Below are positions 1 through 9,267 of a stretch of DNA of 64,000 nucleotides, one piece after another (position 1 is the first letter of the stretch; the number at the start of each line of letters is the position of its first letter). The DNA lies in assembly GCA_050633105.1 (NCBI GenBank), contig JBOEFW010000053.1, positions 196,923-260,922 of the forward strand, read 5' to 3'. Source of the DNA: Aureispira sp050633105 (lineage in GTDB: Bacteria; Bacteroidota; Bacteroidia; Chitinophagales; Saprospiraceae). The position numbers and the translations under genes are program-made. The notes beneath the pieces are model-generated. The model saw nothing but the letters and a program-made list of their open reading frames with translations. It made no database searches and was not told the origin of the DNA.

Positions 1-241
1 ATTACCTCAAAAAGGTTCTCTGTTTGTTGTTTCAAGTTCTTCCCCGTTTCTTACGATATAAGAAGCTCAAATGTAATTTTTTTATTCACCTTTCAACTAT
101 TTTGTAGCAATAAAACAAATATATGGACAAAACACTCTATACCTTATGAGTTCAACAGCTCCAATCAGTCCATTTCAATAAATGTTTGTATATTGTTCAG
201 CTTTTAGCCCCATTATACCCGTTGAATCATTACCTGCTTAT

Positions 242-1735
242 ATGAATACTGACAAACAGCCGTTGGATAATAACAATAATAAGGATTCTATTGTGAAGAA
301 AGGACGTTTTAATCTTCCTCACAATCGCTTCCTTCATTTACTTGGACGTGCTTTTAAGGAATTAAAAGAACTCTTTAGTTTACATTTGGATACGGATGAA
401 ACAGGAACAATTGAAGCCATCCATAAGAGCATTGAGTTTAAAGGAGGCAACCTCTGGGGACTTATTTTTGCTGCTTTTATTGCAGCGATTGGTCTGAATG
501 TCAATTCAGGGGCAGTGGTTATTGGTGCGATGTTGATTTCCCCTTTAATGGGCCCTATTGTTGGGGTTGGTTTTGCCTTGGCTACCAATGATTTTGAAAC
601 ACTCAAAAATGCCTTTAAGAATCTAGCTATTTTTGTAGTTGGTTCTATTTTTGCCGCGATGGTCTACTTTGCTATTTCCCCCATCAAAACCCTTACAGAC
701 CAGTTAGAAGCGCGCACGGCCCCTACCTTTTATGATGTTATGATTGCGATTTGTGGTGGAGCCATCGGAATTGTAGCGAGTTCTCGATTGGATCGAGGCA
801 ATGCTATTCCTGGCGTTGCTATTGCGACGGCACTGATGCCACCTTTATGTACCGTTGGTTATGGTTTAGCAACCGCACAATGGGCCTATGCAGGAGGAGC
901 TTTTTACTTGTTCTGCATCAATTCTGTGTTCATTGCAGGCACTTCCTTTTTGTTTGTAAGAGCGTTAGATTTTCCTAAAAAAGAATTCTTAGACCCAGCT
1001 AAAGAACAGCGGTACAAGCTCATTATGATTACCATTGTGGTTGTTACTATTATTCCTAGTCTTTGGACAGGTTATAATTTGGTACAACGGGAAGTATTTA
1101 ACAGTAAAGCTTTAGCCTTTGAGCGCAGTGTTGATAATTATCGCTTAGAAAAAGGCGTCATTATTGGTCAAAAAATAGATTATCGTCGGGATACTCCTAC
1201 TATTGTATTGATTACCTCTGGTGGATTGCGTAGTAATGATCGAGATAATTTGATCCATAAAATGGCTGAAGTAGGCCTTGGTGATGCTCGCCTAGAGTTT
1301 AGAGAAGGAAACCTCGATGTAGAAGTATTATTATCAGAAGTTCAAAGCCTACAAAACAAGTTTAGCTCCATCAAAGATGAGTATTCAAGTGTACTCAAAC
1401 GGCTCTATGAAGACAATGAAATTGTTCTAAAGAACAAAACAGAACGCATCAATTTCTTAGAATCTGAATTGGCCAAATACCAAGTGCAACGAAAACGCAG
1501 CAGCAAACCCGTGGATGATATCGCTCGTGAATTCTCCGCGTTGTATCCTGAAGCGGTGGAGGTATCTTACAATGAGCTCATTAAAATGAATACCACCAAT
1601 AAAACGCTGGACACTCTTCCAACGGTTATTATTAACTGGGAAGGAAGGCGCTTAAGAGACGAGAAAAAAGAACGTATTGCGAACTTCTTCCAAACGAGGA
1701 TGAAGCTGGATACCATTGAAATCATTGTTTATTAA
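242..1735 (+). CDS. DUF389 family membrane protein
   Basis: Predicted inner-membrane protein of the DUF389 (TIGR00341) family; the family's biochemical role is not established. In the 497-residue product, residues about 68-280 form a cluster of hydrophobic segments starting with the family-typical GGNLWGLIFAAFIAAIGLN and the motif ISPLMGPIVG. The remaining 200 or so residues are soluble, charged and include a likely coiled coil (about 350-420). I start at the ATG at 242; an in-frame ATG at 182 would add 20 residues of no family character. The methyltransferase gene follows after 12 bases, so the two are probably co-transcribed. The family assignment is firm from sequence pattern; transport or channel function is only inference. 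Confidence 0.85.
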   Translation: MNTDKQPLDNNNNKDSIVKKGRFNLPHNRFLHLLGRAFKELKELFSLHLDTDETGTIEAIHKSIEFKGGNLWGLIFAAFIAAIGLNVNSGAVVIGAMLISPLMGPIVGVGFALATNDFETLKNAFKNLAIFVVGSIFAAMVYFAISPIKTLTDQLEARTAPTFYDVMIAICGGAIGIVASSRLDRGNAIPGVAIATALMPPLCTVGYGLATAQWAYAGGAFYLFCINSVFIAGTSFLFVRALDFPKKEFLDPAKEQRYKLIMITIVVVTIIPSLWTGYNLVQREVFNSKALAFERSVDNYRLEKGVIIGQKIDYRRDTPTIVLITSGGLRSNDRDNLIHKMAEVGLGDARLEFREGNLDVEVLLSEVQSLQNKFSSIKDEYSSVLKRLYEDNEIVLKNKTERINFLESELAKYQVQRKRSSKPVDDIAREFSALYPEAVEVSYNELIKMNTTNKTLDTLPTVIINWEGRRLRDEKKERIANFFQTRMKLDTIEIIVY

Positions 1736-1747
1736 TCCTCTGTTGTT

Positions 1748-2908
1748 GTGGAACCTACTGCTACTTTTTTAGACACCTTATTAGATAGTTTACAAGAAGG
1801 TTATTTTGTTAAATTAACCCTCAGTAAAAGTGCTCCCAAAACAGCGACTTTACAAAACATCTATGGGCGACTTATTTTAGTTAAAGGACAGCGCCAGCTC
1901 TCCCTCACCTATCGTTATCCCACACAAGATATTGTCAAAAACCTTCCCTTTAAAGAGGCCTTGAGCAATATTTCGGAACGATTAGGCCGCGATTTTTTAA
2001 TTGCCACTTTAAGAACAACTCGTCAAGATTTGGTCCTACAGTACAATAAAAAACGCCGTGCTCGTCTACAAAAGCAGCAGCCAAGTATTAGAAAAGCACC
2101 AACACTCGACCACAACCAAGCCAAGCAATATCTCATTGAAGAAGATGCCCCCTTCTTAGAACAATTGGGTTTAGCCAAATCAGGTCGTGTACTCAAAGAG
2201 CATCAAGATAAATACCGCCAAATCAATAAGTATGTAGAAATCATGGCGGGATTATTGGCGCCGCTCCCTGACCATCAACCCTTACAAATTGTTGACATGG
2301 GTTCTGGCAAAGGTTACTTGACGTTTGCACTAGCACATTATTTACAGCAGCAAAATAAAACGGCTCAAATCACAGGAATTGAATTGCGGGAACACCTCAC
2401 CCAATTTTGCAACCAACAAGCACAGGTATTAGAATGGCCACATCTACAATTTGTAGCCCAAGATATAGGAGTTTATAAAGGGCCTATTGATGTCTTGATT
2501 GCTCTGCACGCCTGCAACACCGCTACAGATTTGGCCCTTTCCAAAGGCATTAAATCTCAGGCAAGTGTTGTTGTTGTCGCTCCTTGTTGCCATCGCCAAG
2601 TTCGCCAAGACCTAAGTCCGCCTGATAGCGCATGGAAAGGTGTTCTTAAACATGGTATTTTATTAGAACGCCAAGCAGAATTGCTAACAGATAGTATTCG
2701 CGCCTTGCTCTTAGAGGCAGAAGGGTATAAAAGCAAAGTTTTTGAATTCATCAGTTCTGAACATACGGCCAAGAACTTGATGATTACAGGCATTCGCCAC
2801 GAAATAGTTCCTGCGCAACGCACCCAAGCATTGGAACAAATTACTGCCCTAAAAGCAGAGTTTGGCTTACAAGAACATTATTTGGAGCGTTTATTAGCAG
2901 TTACTTAG
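1748..2908 (+). CDS. SAM-dependent methyltransferase (Methyltransf_32-like)
   Basis: Predicted class I S-adenosylmethionine-dependent methyltransferase of 386 residues. Motif I is visible at about 181-195 (IVDMGSGKGYLTFAL), the acidic end of strand 2 at 211 (GIELREH), and a later HACNTATD (254-261) followed by CCHRQ (280-284). This combination is typical of the Methyltransf_32 group, whose members are mostly uncharacterised. The N-terminal 150 residues are a family-specific extension rich in basic residues (KKRRARLQKQ near 101), which could bind nucleic acid; that is inference. Translation appears to start at GTG (1748), 12 bases after the DUF389 stop, as no ATG lies nearby. Substrate unknown. 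Confidence 0.8.
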   Translation: MEPTATFLDTLLDSLQEGYFVKLTLSKSAPKTATLQNIYGRLILVKGQRQLSLTYRYPTQDIVKNLPFKEALSNISERLGRDFLIATLRTTRQDLVLQYNKKRRARLQKQQPSIRKAPTLDHNQAKQYLIEEDAPFLEQLGLAKSGRVLKEHQDKYRQINKYVEIMAGLLAPLPDHQPLQIVDMGSGKGYLTFALAHYLQQQNKTAQITGIELREHLTQFCNQQAQVLEWPHLQFVAQDIGVYKGPIDVLIALHACNTATDLALSKGIKSQASVVVVAPCCHRQVRQDLSPPDSAWKGVLKHGILLERQAELLTDSIRALLLEAEGYKSKVFEFISSEHTAKNLMITGIRHEIVPAQRTQALEQITALKAEFGLQEHYLERLLAVT

Positions 2909-3038
2909 CTAACCTTTTCACAGACCATTTCTCGTTTCTAATTAGGTACTTCTATACTTTTTCCAAAAGGCAAGGGCACTTTTTTATGTATTTTTCTGTT
3001 GGCCTATACTAATACCTTTATTGATTCACTTAATAGAC

Positions 3039-3803
3039 ATGAAAGATAAAATTTTAGCCCGCCTCAGGGCTCTAGAAAAAGAAAGAGACATTAAGATCCT
3101 ATATGCCTGCGAATCAGGTAGTAGAGCTTGGGGGTTTGCCTCTCCAAATAGCGATTGGGATGTGCGTTTTATTTATGTCCATCCTAGAGATTGGTATTTG
3201 TCTATTCAGGAGAAAAAAGACATGATTGATCTAGGAGTAGATGCGGAGGAATTAGATTTCACAGGTTGGGAATTGCGGAAGTTTTTGCGCTTAATGGCGG
3301 GTTCCAATGCCAGTCCTTATGAGTGGTTGCAATCCCCCATGATTTATCAAGAGGTAGGAAATTTTAGAAACGAATTACAGGCCTTGTTCCCTTCTTATTT
3401 TAAGGCGCGCTCGACTGCTTTCCATTATTTGGGCTTGGCCAAAAGCTCCCTCAAAAAAGGCTTGGTAGGAGCTGAAATGGACATCAAGAAATACTTCTAT
3501 ATTTTGCGTCCATTGTTAGCCGCGCGCTGGATTCTGACCTATAAAACAGCCCCTCCAATGGAGTTTGCGCCTCTATTGGCAGAACTCCAAGAGGAAACCG
3601 ATTTGTATCAAAGTATTATGGAGTTAACTGCAGCTAAAATGAAAGCCAATGAAGGGGATAAAATTACGCCTATTCCTTTGATACAGGACTTCGTTCATCA
3701 AGAATTAGAAGACTGTTCCAAACGCGCTACTTTATTGCCAGGCAGTCCAGGAGATTACCAGTTTCTCAACGACTTTTTTAGAACTACAATTAACACCTTA
3801 TAA
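3039..3803 (+). CDS. Predicted nucleotidyltransferase, YcgL/RlaP type
   Basis: Member of the DNA polymerase beta-like nucleotidyltransferase superfamily (COG3541, RlaP/YcgL group). In the 254-residue product the signature GSRAWGF (27-33) is followed by SDWDVRF, giving the catalytic Asp pair (about 39 and 41); a third acidic position probably lies in LDFTGWEL (about 73). The C-terminal half is helical and contains the family-typical region from GLAKSSLKKG through KKYFYILRPLLAARWI. Such enzymes transfer nucleotides to RNA, protein or small molecules; RlaP relatives sit in RNA-repair operons, but no ligase or kinase-phosphatase partner is present here. I prefer the ATG at 3039 over TTG at 3021. 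A second, divergent member follows 51 bases later. Confidence 0.82.
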   Translation: MKDKILARLRALEKERDIKILYACESGSRAWGFASPNSDWDVRFIYVHPRDWYLSIQEKKDMIDLGVDAEELDFTGWELRKFLRLMAGSNASPYEWLQSPMIYQEVGNFRNELQALFPSYFKARSTAFHYLGLAKSSLKKGLVGAEMDIKKYFYILRPLLAARWILTYKTAPPMEFAPLLAELQEETDLYQSIMELTAAKMKANEGDKITPIPLIQDFVHQELEDCSKRATLLPGSPGDYQFLNDFFRTTINTL

Positions 3804-3854
3804 ATTAATTTCTGTTACAAGATACTAATTTTACAGTACCCTAAGCCCCGTATT

Positions 3855-4919
3855 ATGTTGACAATTAATGACCTCAAAGAACAGGGTTTATTGCTATTTG
3901 AAACCATCAGTGGCAGCCATGCTTATGGGCTTTCTATACCTACTTCTGATGTCGACCTCAAAGGCGTTTTTATTTTGCCTAAAGCACAATTCTATGGACT
4001 AGATTATGTGCCACAGGTGAATGATACCAAGAATGACGAAGTTTACTATGAGTTGAGGCGTTTTATGGAGTTGTTATCCAAAAATAACCCTAATCTATTA
4101 GAGCTGTTACACAGTCCTGACGATTGCATTCGTTATAAAGATCCTTTGTTTGATTTAATCAAGCCATCTTTATTCTTATCTAAAAAATGCAAAAACACTT
4201 TTGCTAATTATGCTTGGTCGCAGATTAAGAAAGCTAGAGGTTTGAATAAAAAAATTGCCAATCCAATGGCCAAGGAGCGCAAGGGGATTTTAGATTTTTG
4301 TTACATCAATTATCAACAAGGTTCTATCCCTGTTACGACTTGGTTGGCCCAAGAAGGAAAACAACAAGCGTCTTGTGGCTTGGTTGCCATTCCACATATG
4401 CACGATGTTTATGGATTGTATTATAACCCTAAAGCGGAAAGTTATAAAGGTTTGGTACGTAACAATACGGTTGATACCGTCTTGTTGAGTAGCGTGCCTG
4501 AAGGAGCCCAGCAGGTGGCTTTATTTTATTACAATAAAGACGGGTATAAGAAATATTGCAAAGACTATAAGCTGTATTGGAATTGGGTGGAGGAAAGAAA
4601 TGAAAGCCGTTATGCGACCACTATTGCCCATGGTAAGAATTATGATTCTAAGAACATCATGCACACCTTTAGGTTATTGGATATGGCCTATGAAATTCTC
4701 TCGGAGGGAAAACTACAGGTTCGTCGCCCGAATAGAACGTTTTTATTAGACATTCGACAGGGGCGCTATGATTATGATACGCTGCTCCAACAAGCAGAAG
4801 AGAAAATCACAGCCATTGAACAAGCTTATACGACTTCTCTCCTTCCTGAAGCACCTGATAAAGCTGCTATCGAACGAATTTTGGTGGAGATTAGATCTGC
4901 CTTTTATGCTCGAGGTTAG
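3855..4919 (+). CDS. Predicted nucleotidyltransferase, RlaP type (second copy)
   Basis: Second nucleotidyltransferase of the same superfamily, 354 residues. The active-site block is GSHAYGLSIPTSDVDLKG at 20-37, with the paired Asp residues at 32 and 34, and an acidic candidate for the third metal ligand in EVYYELRRF (62-70). It is about 100 residues longer than its upstream neighbour and shares little with it outside the catalytic core, so it is an old paralogue and not a recent duplicate. The rest of the protein is mixed alpha/beta with a conserved-looking NIMHTFRLLDMAYEIL segment. Same strand, 51-base spacing: likely one transcript with the upstream gene. Substrate unknown; RNA-end or tRNA-related modification is inference from family. 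Confidence 0.8.
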   Translation: MLTINDLKEQGLLLFETISGSHAYGLSIPTSDVDLKGVFILPKAQFYGLDYVPQVNDTKNDEVYYELRRFMELLSKNNPNLLELLHSPDDCIRYKDPLFDLIKPSLFLSKKCKNTFANYAWSQIKKARGLNKKIANPMAKERKGILDFCYINYQQGSIPVTTWLAQEGKQQASCGLVAIPHMHDVYGLYYNPKAESYKGLVRNNTVDTVLLSSVPEGAQQVALFYYNKDGYKKYCKDYKLYWNWVEERNESRYATTIAHGKNYDSKNIMHTFRLLDMAYEILSEGKLQVRRPNRTFLLDIRQGRYDYDTLLQQAEEKITAIEQAYTTSLLPEAPDKAAIERILVEIRSAFYARG

Positions 4920-4924
4920 GCGTT

Positions 4925-4968
4925 CCTAGTGTCGTTCTTATCCTCTAGGGAATAAGAACGATGCTAGG
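4925..4968. terminator. Intrinsic terminator between convergent genes
   Basis: A long imperfect hairpin with outer arms CCTAG / CTAGG and inner arms TCGTTCTTATCC / GGAATAAGAACGA. It lies between the stop codons of the nucleotidyltransferase (plus) and the helical protein (minus). A TTTATCTT tract follows on the plus strand. Probably serves both directions. Confidence 0.7.
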
Positions 4969-4985
4969 TTTATCTTGGAACCTTC

Positions 4986-6512
4986 TTACTGACCGATATC
5001 GATCACGCCTGTGTGTCGAAAAAAGAGCTGTTGAAAAGGCTCGCCTGTGACTTTACTATCAATCCAACCGATGTAGTTAAAATACGTCAAGAAATCTTTT
5101 TGCGCTTCTTCTAAATTCGCTAAATCTTCCATCATTTGTATTCTAGCTTGTACAAAGGCTGCTTTGTGTTCTACTTTTGGTAATTTAATCAACTTGGTCA
5201 TCAAGGTAATCAGTTTCTTTTCTGGATCTAATAGGGCATTATTCTTCCTTAGAAAACGGGTGTTGTTCTTCAAGATAGAAGCCAACAAAAGGTACTCTTC
5301 TTTCTCATAATAAATAATCATTTCGAGGTAGAGGCTAGGTTTCTTTAAAAGAATGCTGACTTCTTTTTTCATTAAGAATTGTTCAAAAACAATCAAAGCT
5401 TCTGAATATTTCTTTGTAGCATAATAATAGACCATCAATCTAATTTGCCAAAACTCCTGCAAGTATCGAGCGGCTGAATTCATCAGAAAATCTATGTGGT
5501 GTTGATTCTCCTCTACGTATTCTTCAAAAGCACCAAATTCTCCTTTCAAGAGATACACATCAATTTTATTTAAAAAGATGTTCATAGGTACTCGTTGATC
5601 CAAGTGTTTGGTTTTCTTCAAGAGCCCTTGTTCTATGGCTTCAATAGTTGCGCTTAGTTGCTCAATGGTAGGTGCATAAGTAATCTGGCTTAATAAGGCG
5701 CGGTAATAAAACCCTTCATACTCTTCAAAGAGTTCTTTAGATTGTTTTTTGAGCATAGAGGAAAGCTCTTTTCCATAAAAGAAGGCCATTTTAGTATCAA
5801 TCAGCAAAACAGACAGCATTCTTCTAAATTGCAACTCTTGTACACGAACTGATAGACTAAATTCTTCTGAATTGGAATTATAAGGAGGCAGCGTATTTGC
5901 AATTTTTGTGACATCATCAAAAATCTCCTTTGGGTCCTCTTGTATCAACATTAGACTCCGCCCTAACTCCGTTCGGTAAAGGTGATAATCCTTTAAGTTT
6001 TGTATCGATTGTCCATACTCCTTGGTGTAACGTGCCAGTGTAGCTGGTTCTACATTCAAGTAATGAAAATGGGCGTTTTGCAAAGTGAACCACCATTCAT
6101 ATAACATGGGTAAGAAAAATAGCTTGTTGTATTGTTGAGCCAACTGTAGCAATTCCTGAAGTTTCTCTTGTACTTCTGTTAATAACTCTTTTTGATAAAG
6201 AATATCTAAATCTGCTAGTCCTTCTCTTAAAATGGCATCAATGTCTTGATAAGCAGGTTGATTTCTCAGGCTCTTAAGAATTAGTTTGTATAAATAATTC
6301 TGCAAACCACTTAACCCCTTCACATTTTGGAATTGCTGCTTGAATTTATCGCGGTCTACTTCTTCTACTTTATCTAAATAATCAAATATTTTCAGATAAA
6401 AACTATCCACTTTATGGTTTTGTTTTTTTGTGAATAGCTTAAAAAAGCGTTTTTCCTCCTTTTTCAAAGATAGGATGAGTCTATGCAGTTTGACTGTATT
6501 GATCCTTTTCAA
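4986..6512 (-). CDS. Helical-repeat protein of unknown function
   Basis: I do not recognise a characterised family. The 508-residue product has no signal peptide or membrane segment and is almost entirely alpha-helical with a TPR-like spacing of aromatic and leucine residues. The N-terminus (HRLILSLKKEEKRFFKLF, about 10-27) resembles a recurrent 'SLsKxEKRyFKLF' opening seen in hypothetical proteins of Saprospirales-type Bacteroidota. That recollection is unverified. Translation appears to begin at TTG (6510-6512): there is no ATG near, and the opening matches this pattern. It is a single gene, convergent with the nucleotidyltransferase and divergent from the T9SS protein. A scaffold or interaction role is inference from fold only. 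Confidence 0.7.
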   Translation of the reverse strand: MKRINTVKLHRLILSLKKEEKRFFKLFTKKQNHKVDSFYLKIFDYLDKVEEVDRDKFKQQFQNVKGLSGLQNYLYKLILKSLRNQPAYQDIDAILREGLADLDILYQKELLTEVQEKLQELLQLAQQYNKLFFLPMLYEWWFTLQNAHFHYLNVEPATLARYTKEYGQSIQNLKDYHLYRTELGRSLMLIQEDPKEIFDDVTKIANTLPPYNSNSEEFSLSVRVQELQFRRMLSVLLIDTKMAFFYGKELSSMLKKQSKELFEEYEGFYYRALLSQITYAPTIEQLSATIEAIEQGLLKKTKHLDQRVPMNIFLNKIDVYLLKGEFGAFEEYVEENQHHIDFLMNSAARYLQEFWQIRLMVYYYATKKYSEALIVFEQFLMKKEVSILLKKPSLYLEMIIYYEKEEYLLLASILKNNTRFLRKNNALLDPEKKLITLMTKLIKLPKVEHKAAFVQARIQMMEDLANLEEAQKDFLTYFNYIGWIDSKVTGEPFQQLFFRHTGVIDIGQ

Positions 6513-6586
6513 AGTATTTATCTGTTTATCAAGCTTTTACCTAAAACATAGAGCGGTTAAGTATCTTAAAAGTACTATTTTTTAGG

Positions 6587-6618
6587 TTTGCCTTACCCAC
6601 CTTATCTCTATAAATTTG
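6587..6618 (+). promoter_or_regulatory. Bacteroidota-type promoter for the T9SS type A gene
   Basis: TTTG at 6587-6590, a 20-base spacer, then TAAATTTG at 6611-6618, matching the Bacteroidota primary sigma consensus (TTTG / TAnnTTTG). The predicted start of transcription near 6625 would leave a leader of about 100 bases before the ATG at 6729. Confidence 0.65.
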
Positions 6619-6728
6619 CCTTGTTGTATAGTACAACTATGTTTAATTCAATAATTATTATGTGTTCTAAGAGAATTTTTGAGTTCCCGCCTTCCCTTAG
6701 TGCAAGACCTAAATTACAATCATAAAAC

Positions 6729-8876
6729 ATGCTAAAATTCAATTTATTATTACTTAATCTTTTACTTATTGGCAGTCTCTACTCTAGTCAAGTTCATGCA
6801 CAAACCAAAATTTGGGGAGTTGGCACCGCAGTAGGAGTAGCAGATGCAGAGTTCCAAAACGCTTTTATTCAAGACACTATGGGGCCTTTTGCGCCAACAT
6901 CTTGGACCGCTCTTTCTGTTTTTGAAGCCTTTGGTAATGTCACTCCTGGTAATGCTTTTTGGGAAAGAAGTTTATTAGGTTATTCTAGAGATTATTATTC
7001 TAATCCTCCTTTTACTCCTGTTGCTACCCCATTAGCATCTCCTTCTCAACCCAATGGAGTTGCTCTTTTTGATTCAGGGTATATGGACAATGATAGCACT
7101 GCTTCTGTAGGAGTAGGTAGCTCACCAGCGGGTCACCGTGGAGAATTAATCTCTCCAAGAATTGACTTGACAGGTTATACTGACTCTGCTTTAGTTGTCA
7201 AGTTCTTCTCTAGATTTTCTCCTAACACTCCTGCCAATACCAATGAGGTGAGTGTAGGAATCTCTACTGATGATGGAGCTACTTGGACTAGTTTTGATTA
7301 TAGAGAAATTCAACAACCAGAGATTGGAGCGTTTATAGCGGTTCCTTTTCCTACTGCAACTGCGGGTATTACTGGTTTAACACAATGCCGCATTCGTTTT
7401 GTATTTGATTCCTACTATTACTATGCAATGGTTGATGATATTACAATTGAAGTTGCTCCTGATTATGATATTGCTATGGGTCGCCCAAGTCTTTTGGATA
7501 ACTCTTTATCTGGGAGAGCCGATATCGTTAGAATTGGAGGTAATAGATACCAATCGTTGTCTAACATCGATGCAGGTCATTTAGAAGAATGGTTTTGGGG
7601 AGCAAAATTGCTTAACTATGGTGGAAAGACCATCTATCCAAGCGATAACCCTAAAATGTATGTTTCTATTGATTTCACAGATGCTGCTAACAACGTTACA
7701 ACAGATGTTTATCTAGATACGATGAATTTAGATACCTTAGAAGCTGGTCAATACGACGGATACGAGTTTATTAAATCTTTGAGAGATGTTAACTTCATTC
7801 TTATGAATGGAGCGGGTACTTATAATGTAAAATATTGGGTTGGTCATGACAATATGGATGCCTTCACTTATAATGACACTACTTTACACACATTTGATAT
7901 TACAAGTGATGCAGCTCCTTTTATTGCAAAAGGAGAATTGCGTTCGGATGGTCGTATAGGTGTTAGCCGTCCGTTCTTTCCTGGAGCGAATGATGTGACT
8001 AGTTTGGAGTGGGGTTCTGTTTATCATTTCCCCAAAGGACAAACTAATAACGTCAACATTGATTCTTTAGAATTCCGTTACTACATTCACAGAACTTATT
8101 CTGGTGTTGATTCTCATACCGTTTATGCAAATATTTACAAAGTAGTTGATGGTTCAGGTAGTACTCCTGCCAATGGTCGTATCGATGCCGATGAATTAAC
8201 GCTTGTTGGTTTTAATCAAACTATTATTTCTGGTTTAAGCTCTGCACCAGCTCCTAGTTATGGAGTAGGTGTTGTGTCTAACTTTATCGATCCTGCTATT
8301 GGAAACCCATTTGCTGGTTTTGAAGATGATGGTTGGTATTATATCTCTGTGAAACAAGATCCTGCTAATACTGGTGGACCAAGTTCTATCTCTTTCCAAA
8401 CTGGTCTTTGGTTTGGTGGTCATGAGCGCAACTATTCACTAAATGTTACCAATAGAGCTCCAAACAAAATTATCAACCCTTCCCCACTTTTCATTACTAC
8501 AGTTTCTGGTACTGGTTCTGGACAATCTTGGAATGGTTGGGTGGAAGGACCACATGTACCTTGTTTAGGACTTCACTTGACACCAGATTCCACCAATACG
8601 AATGTACTTACTGCTGTTGATGGAACACCTTTTTCTTTAGAGGTATCTCCTAATCCTGCTACAGAAGAGATCAACATTAGTGTAGATTTTGAATCCATCA
8701 CAGATGTACAGTACACCTTAACGGATGCTACTGGACGTATTGTAGAGGTCTTACAAGTAGAACAAGTAACAACAGAACAACGTACAATCAATATTGAACA
8801 CCTTCCTGTTGGCATTTACTTTTTGACTGCTAAAACAGAACAAGGTAGCACCACACAACGTGTTGTCAAGCAATAG
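6729..8876 (+). CDS. Secreted protein with T9SS type A C-terminal sorting domain
   Basis: Exported protein of 715 residues. Residues 1-24 are a signal peptide ending at VHA-QT. The body is rich in Asp, Asn, Gly, Thr and aromatic residues, with beta-sandwich character: a jelly-roll or MAM-like segment around 100-245 (GELISPRIDLTGYTDSALVV, CRIRFVFDS). The last 80 or so residues are a type A sorting domain (SPNPATEEINISV, GRIVEVLQV, LPVGIYFLTAKT, ending RVVKQ), which directs export by the type IX secretion system and usually attachment to the cell surface. It stands alone, with its own promoter and terminator. No catalytic motif was recognised, so the role (adhesin, matrix protein or enzyme) is open. 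Confidence 0.85.
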   Translation: MLKFNLLLLNLLLIGSLYSSQVHAQTKIWGVGTAVGVADAEFQNAFIQDTMGPFAPTSWTALSVFEAFGNVTPGNAFWERSLLGYSRDYYSNPPFTPVATPLASPSQPNGVALFDSGYMDNDSTASVGVGSSPAGHRGELISPRIDLTGYTDSALVVKFFSRFSPNTPANTNEVSVGISTDDGATWTSFDYREIQQPEIGAFIAVPFPTATAGITGLTQCRIRFVFDSYYYYAMVDDITIEVAPDYDIAMGRPSLLDNSLSGRADIVRIGGNRYQSLSNIDAGHLEEWFWGAKLLNYGGKTIYPSDNPKMYVSIDFTDAANNVTTDVYLDTMNLDTLEAGQYDGYEFIKSLRDVNFILMNGAGTYNVKYWVGHDNMDAFTYNDTTLHTFDITSDAAPFIAKGELRSDGRIGVSRPFFPGANDVTSLEWGSVYHFPKGQTNNVNIDSLEFRYYIHRTYSGVDSHTVYANIYKVVDGSGSTPANGRIDADELTLVGFNQTIISGLSSAPAPSYGVGVVSNFIDPAIGNPFAGFEDDGWYYISVKQDPANTGGPSSISFQTGLWFGGHERNYSLNVTNRAPNKIINPSPLFITTVSGTGSGQSWNGWVEGPHVPCLGLHLTPDSTNTNVLTAVDGTPFSLEVSPNPATEEINISVDFESITDVQYTLTDATGRIVEVLQVEQVTTEQRTINIEHLPVGIYFLTAKTEQGSTTQRVVKQ

Positions 8877-8929
8877 AATATGTGGCTTAATTTAATTAAG
8901 CATCACTACTTTTCCAAAAAGTAACCATT

Positions 8930-8962
8930 GAGTCATCCCTTCATTGGGGTGGCTCTTTTTTT
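8930..8962 (+). terminator. Intrinsic terminator after the T9SS type A gene
   Basis: GAGTCATCCC at 8930-8939 pairs with GGGGTGGCTC (8946-8955), allowing G-U pairs, and is followed by a run of seven T. It lies 54 bases after the stop codon of the T9SS type A gene. Confidence 0.85.
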
Positions 8963-9198
8963 AGATGTAGTCTTAGCACTCAGCAAGCGACTACCACGCC
9001 CCTTTCTTCCCCTACAGCTATGTTATTGAAATCTTGTGATGCCCTCTACTTCCAAGCACCTATTTTTAGCCTCCTAGCCTCTCTCCTCTACAGATTCCTT
9101 CCTTTATAGTAGTCGTATACTTATCAATAAACAAGCCTTCTCTTCTAAGACCAAGCAGATGATGACAAGTTGGTCGCTCCTTTATCCATTGCTCTAAC

Positions 9199-9233
9199 AA
9201 AAAAATGAGCCATCTCTAGAAGAGATGACCCAT
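9199..9233 (-). terminator. Intrinsic terminator of the giant HYR-repeat gene
   Basis: Read on the minus strand: ATGGGTCATCTCT, loop TCT, AGAGATGGCTCAT, then a run of T (9204 down to 9199). A 13-bp stem with two G-U pairs, 35 bases beyond the stop of the giant gene. Confidence 0.88.
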
Positions 9234-9267
9234 TTCATTTATTGAAGTTGTTCAATCTTAACGCAGA

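Larger units (their letters stand above)
8877..9267. other. Intergenic region between convergent T9SS genes
   Basis: This 391-base stretch separates the stop codons of two convergent genes. It holds one terminator for each direction (8930-8962 plus, 9199-9233 minus). The part between them (about 8963-9198) has no convincing open reading frame, RNA or repeat that I can see. Confidence 0.6.
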
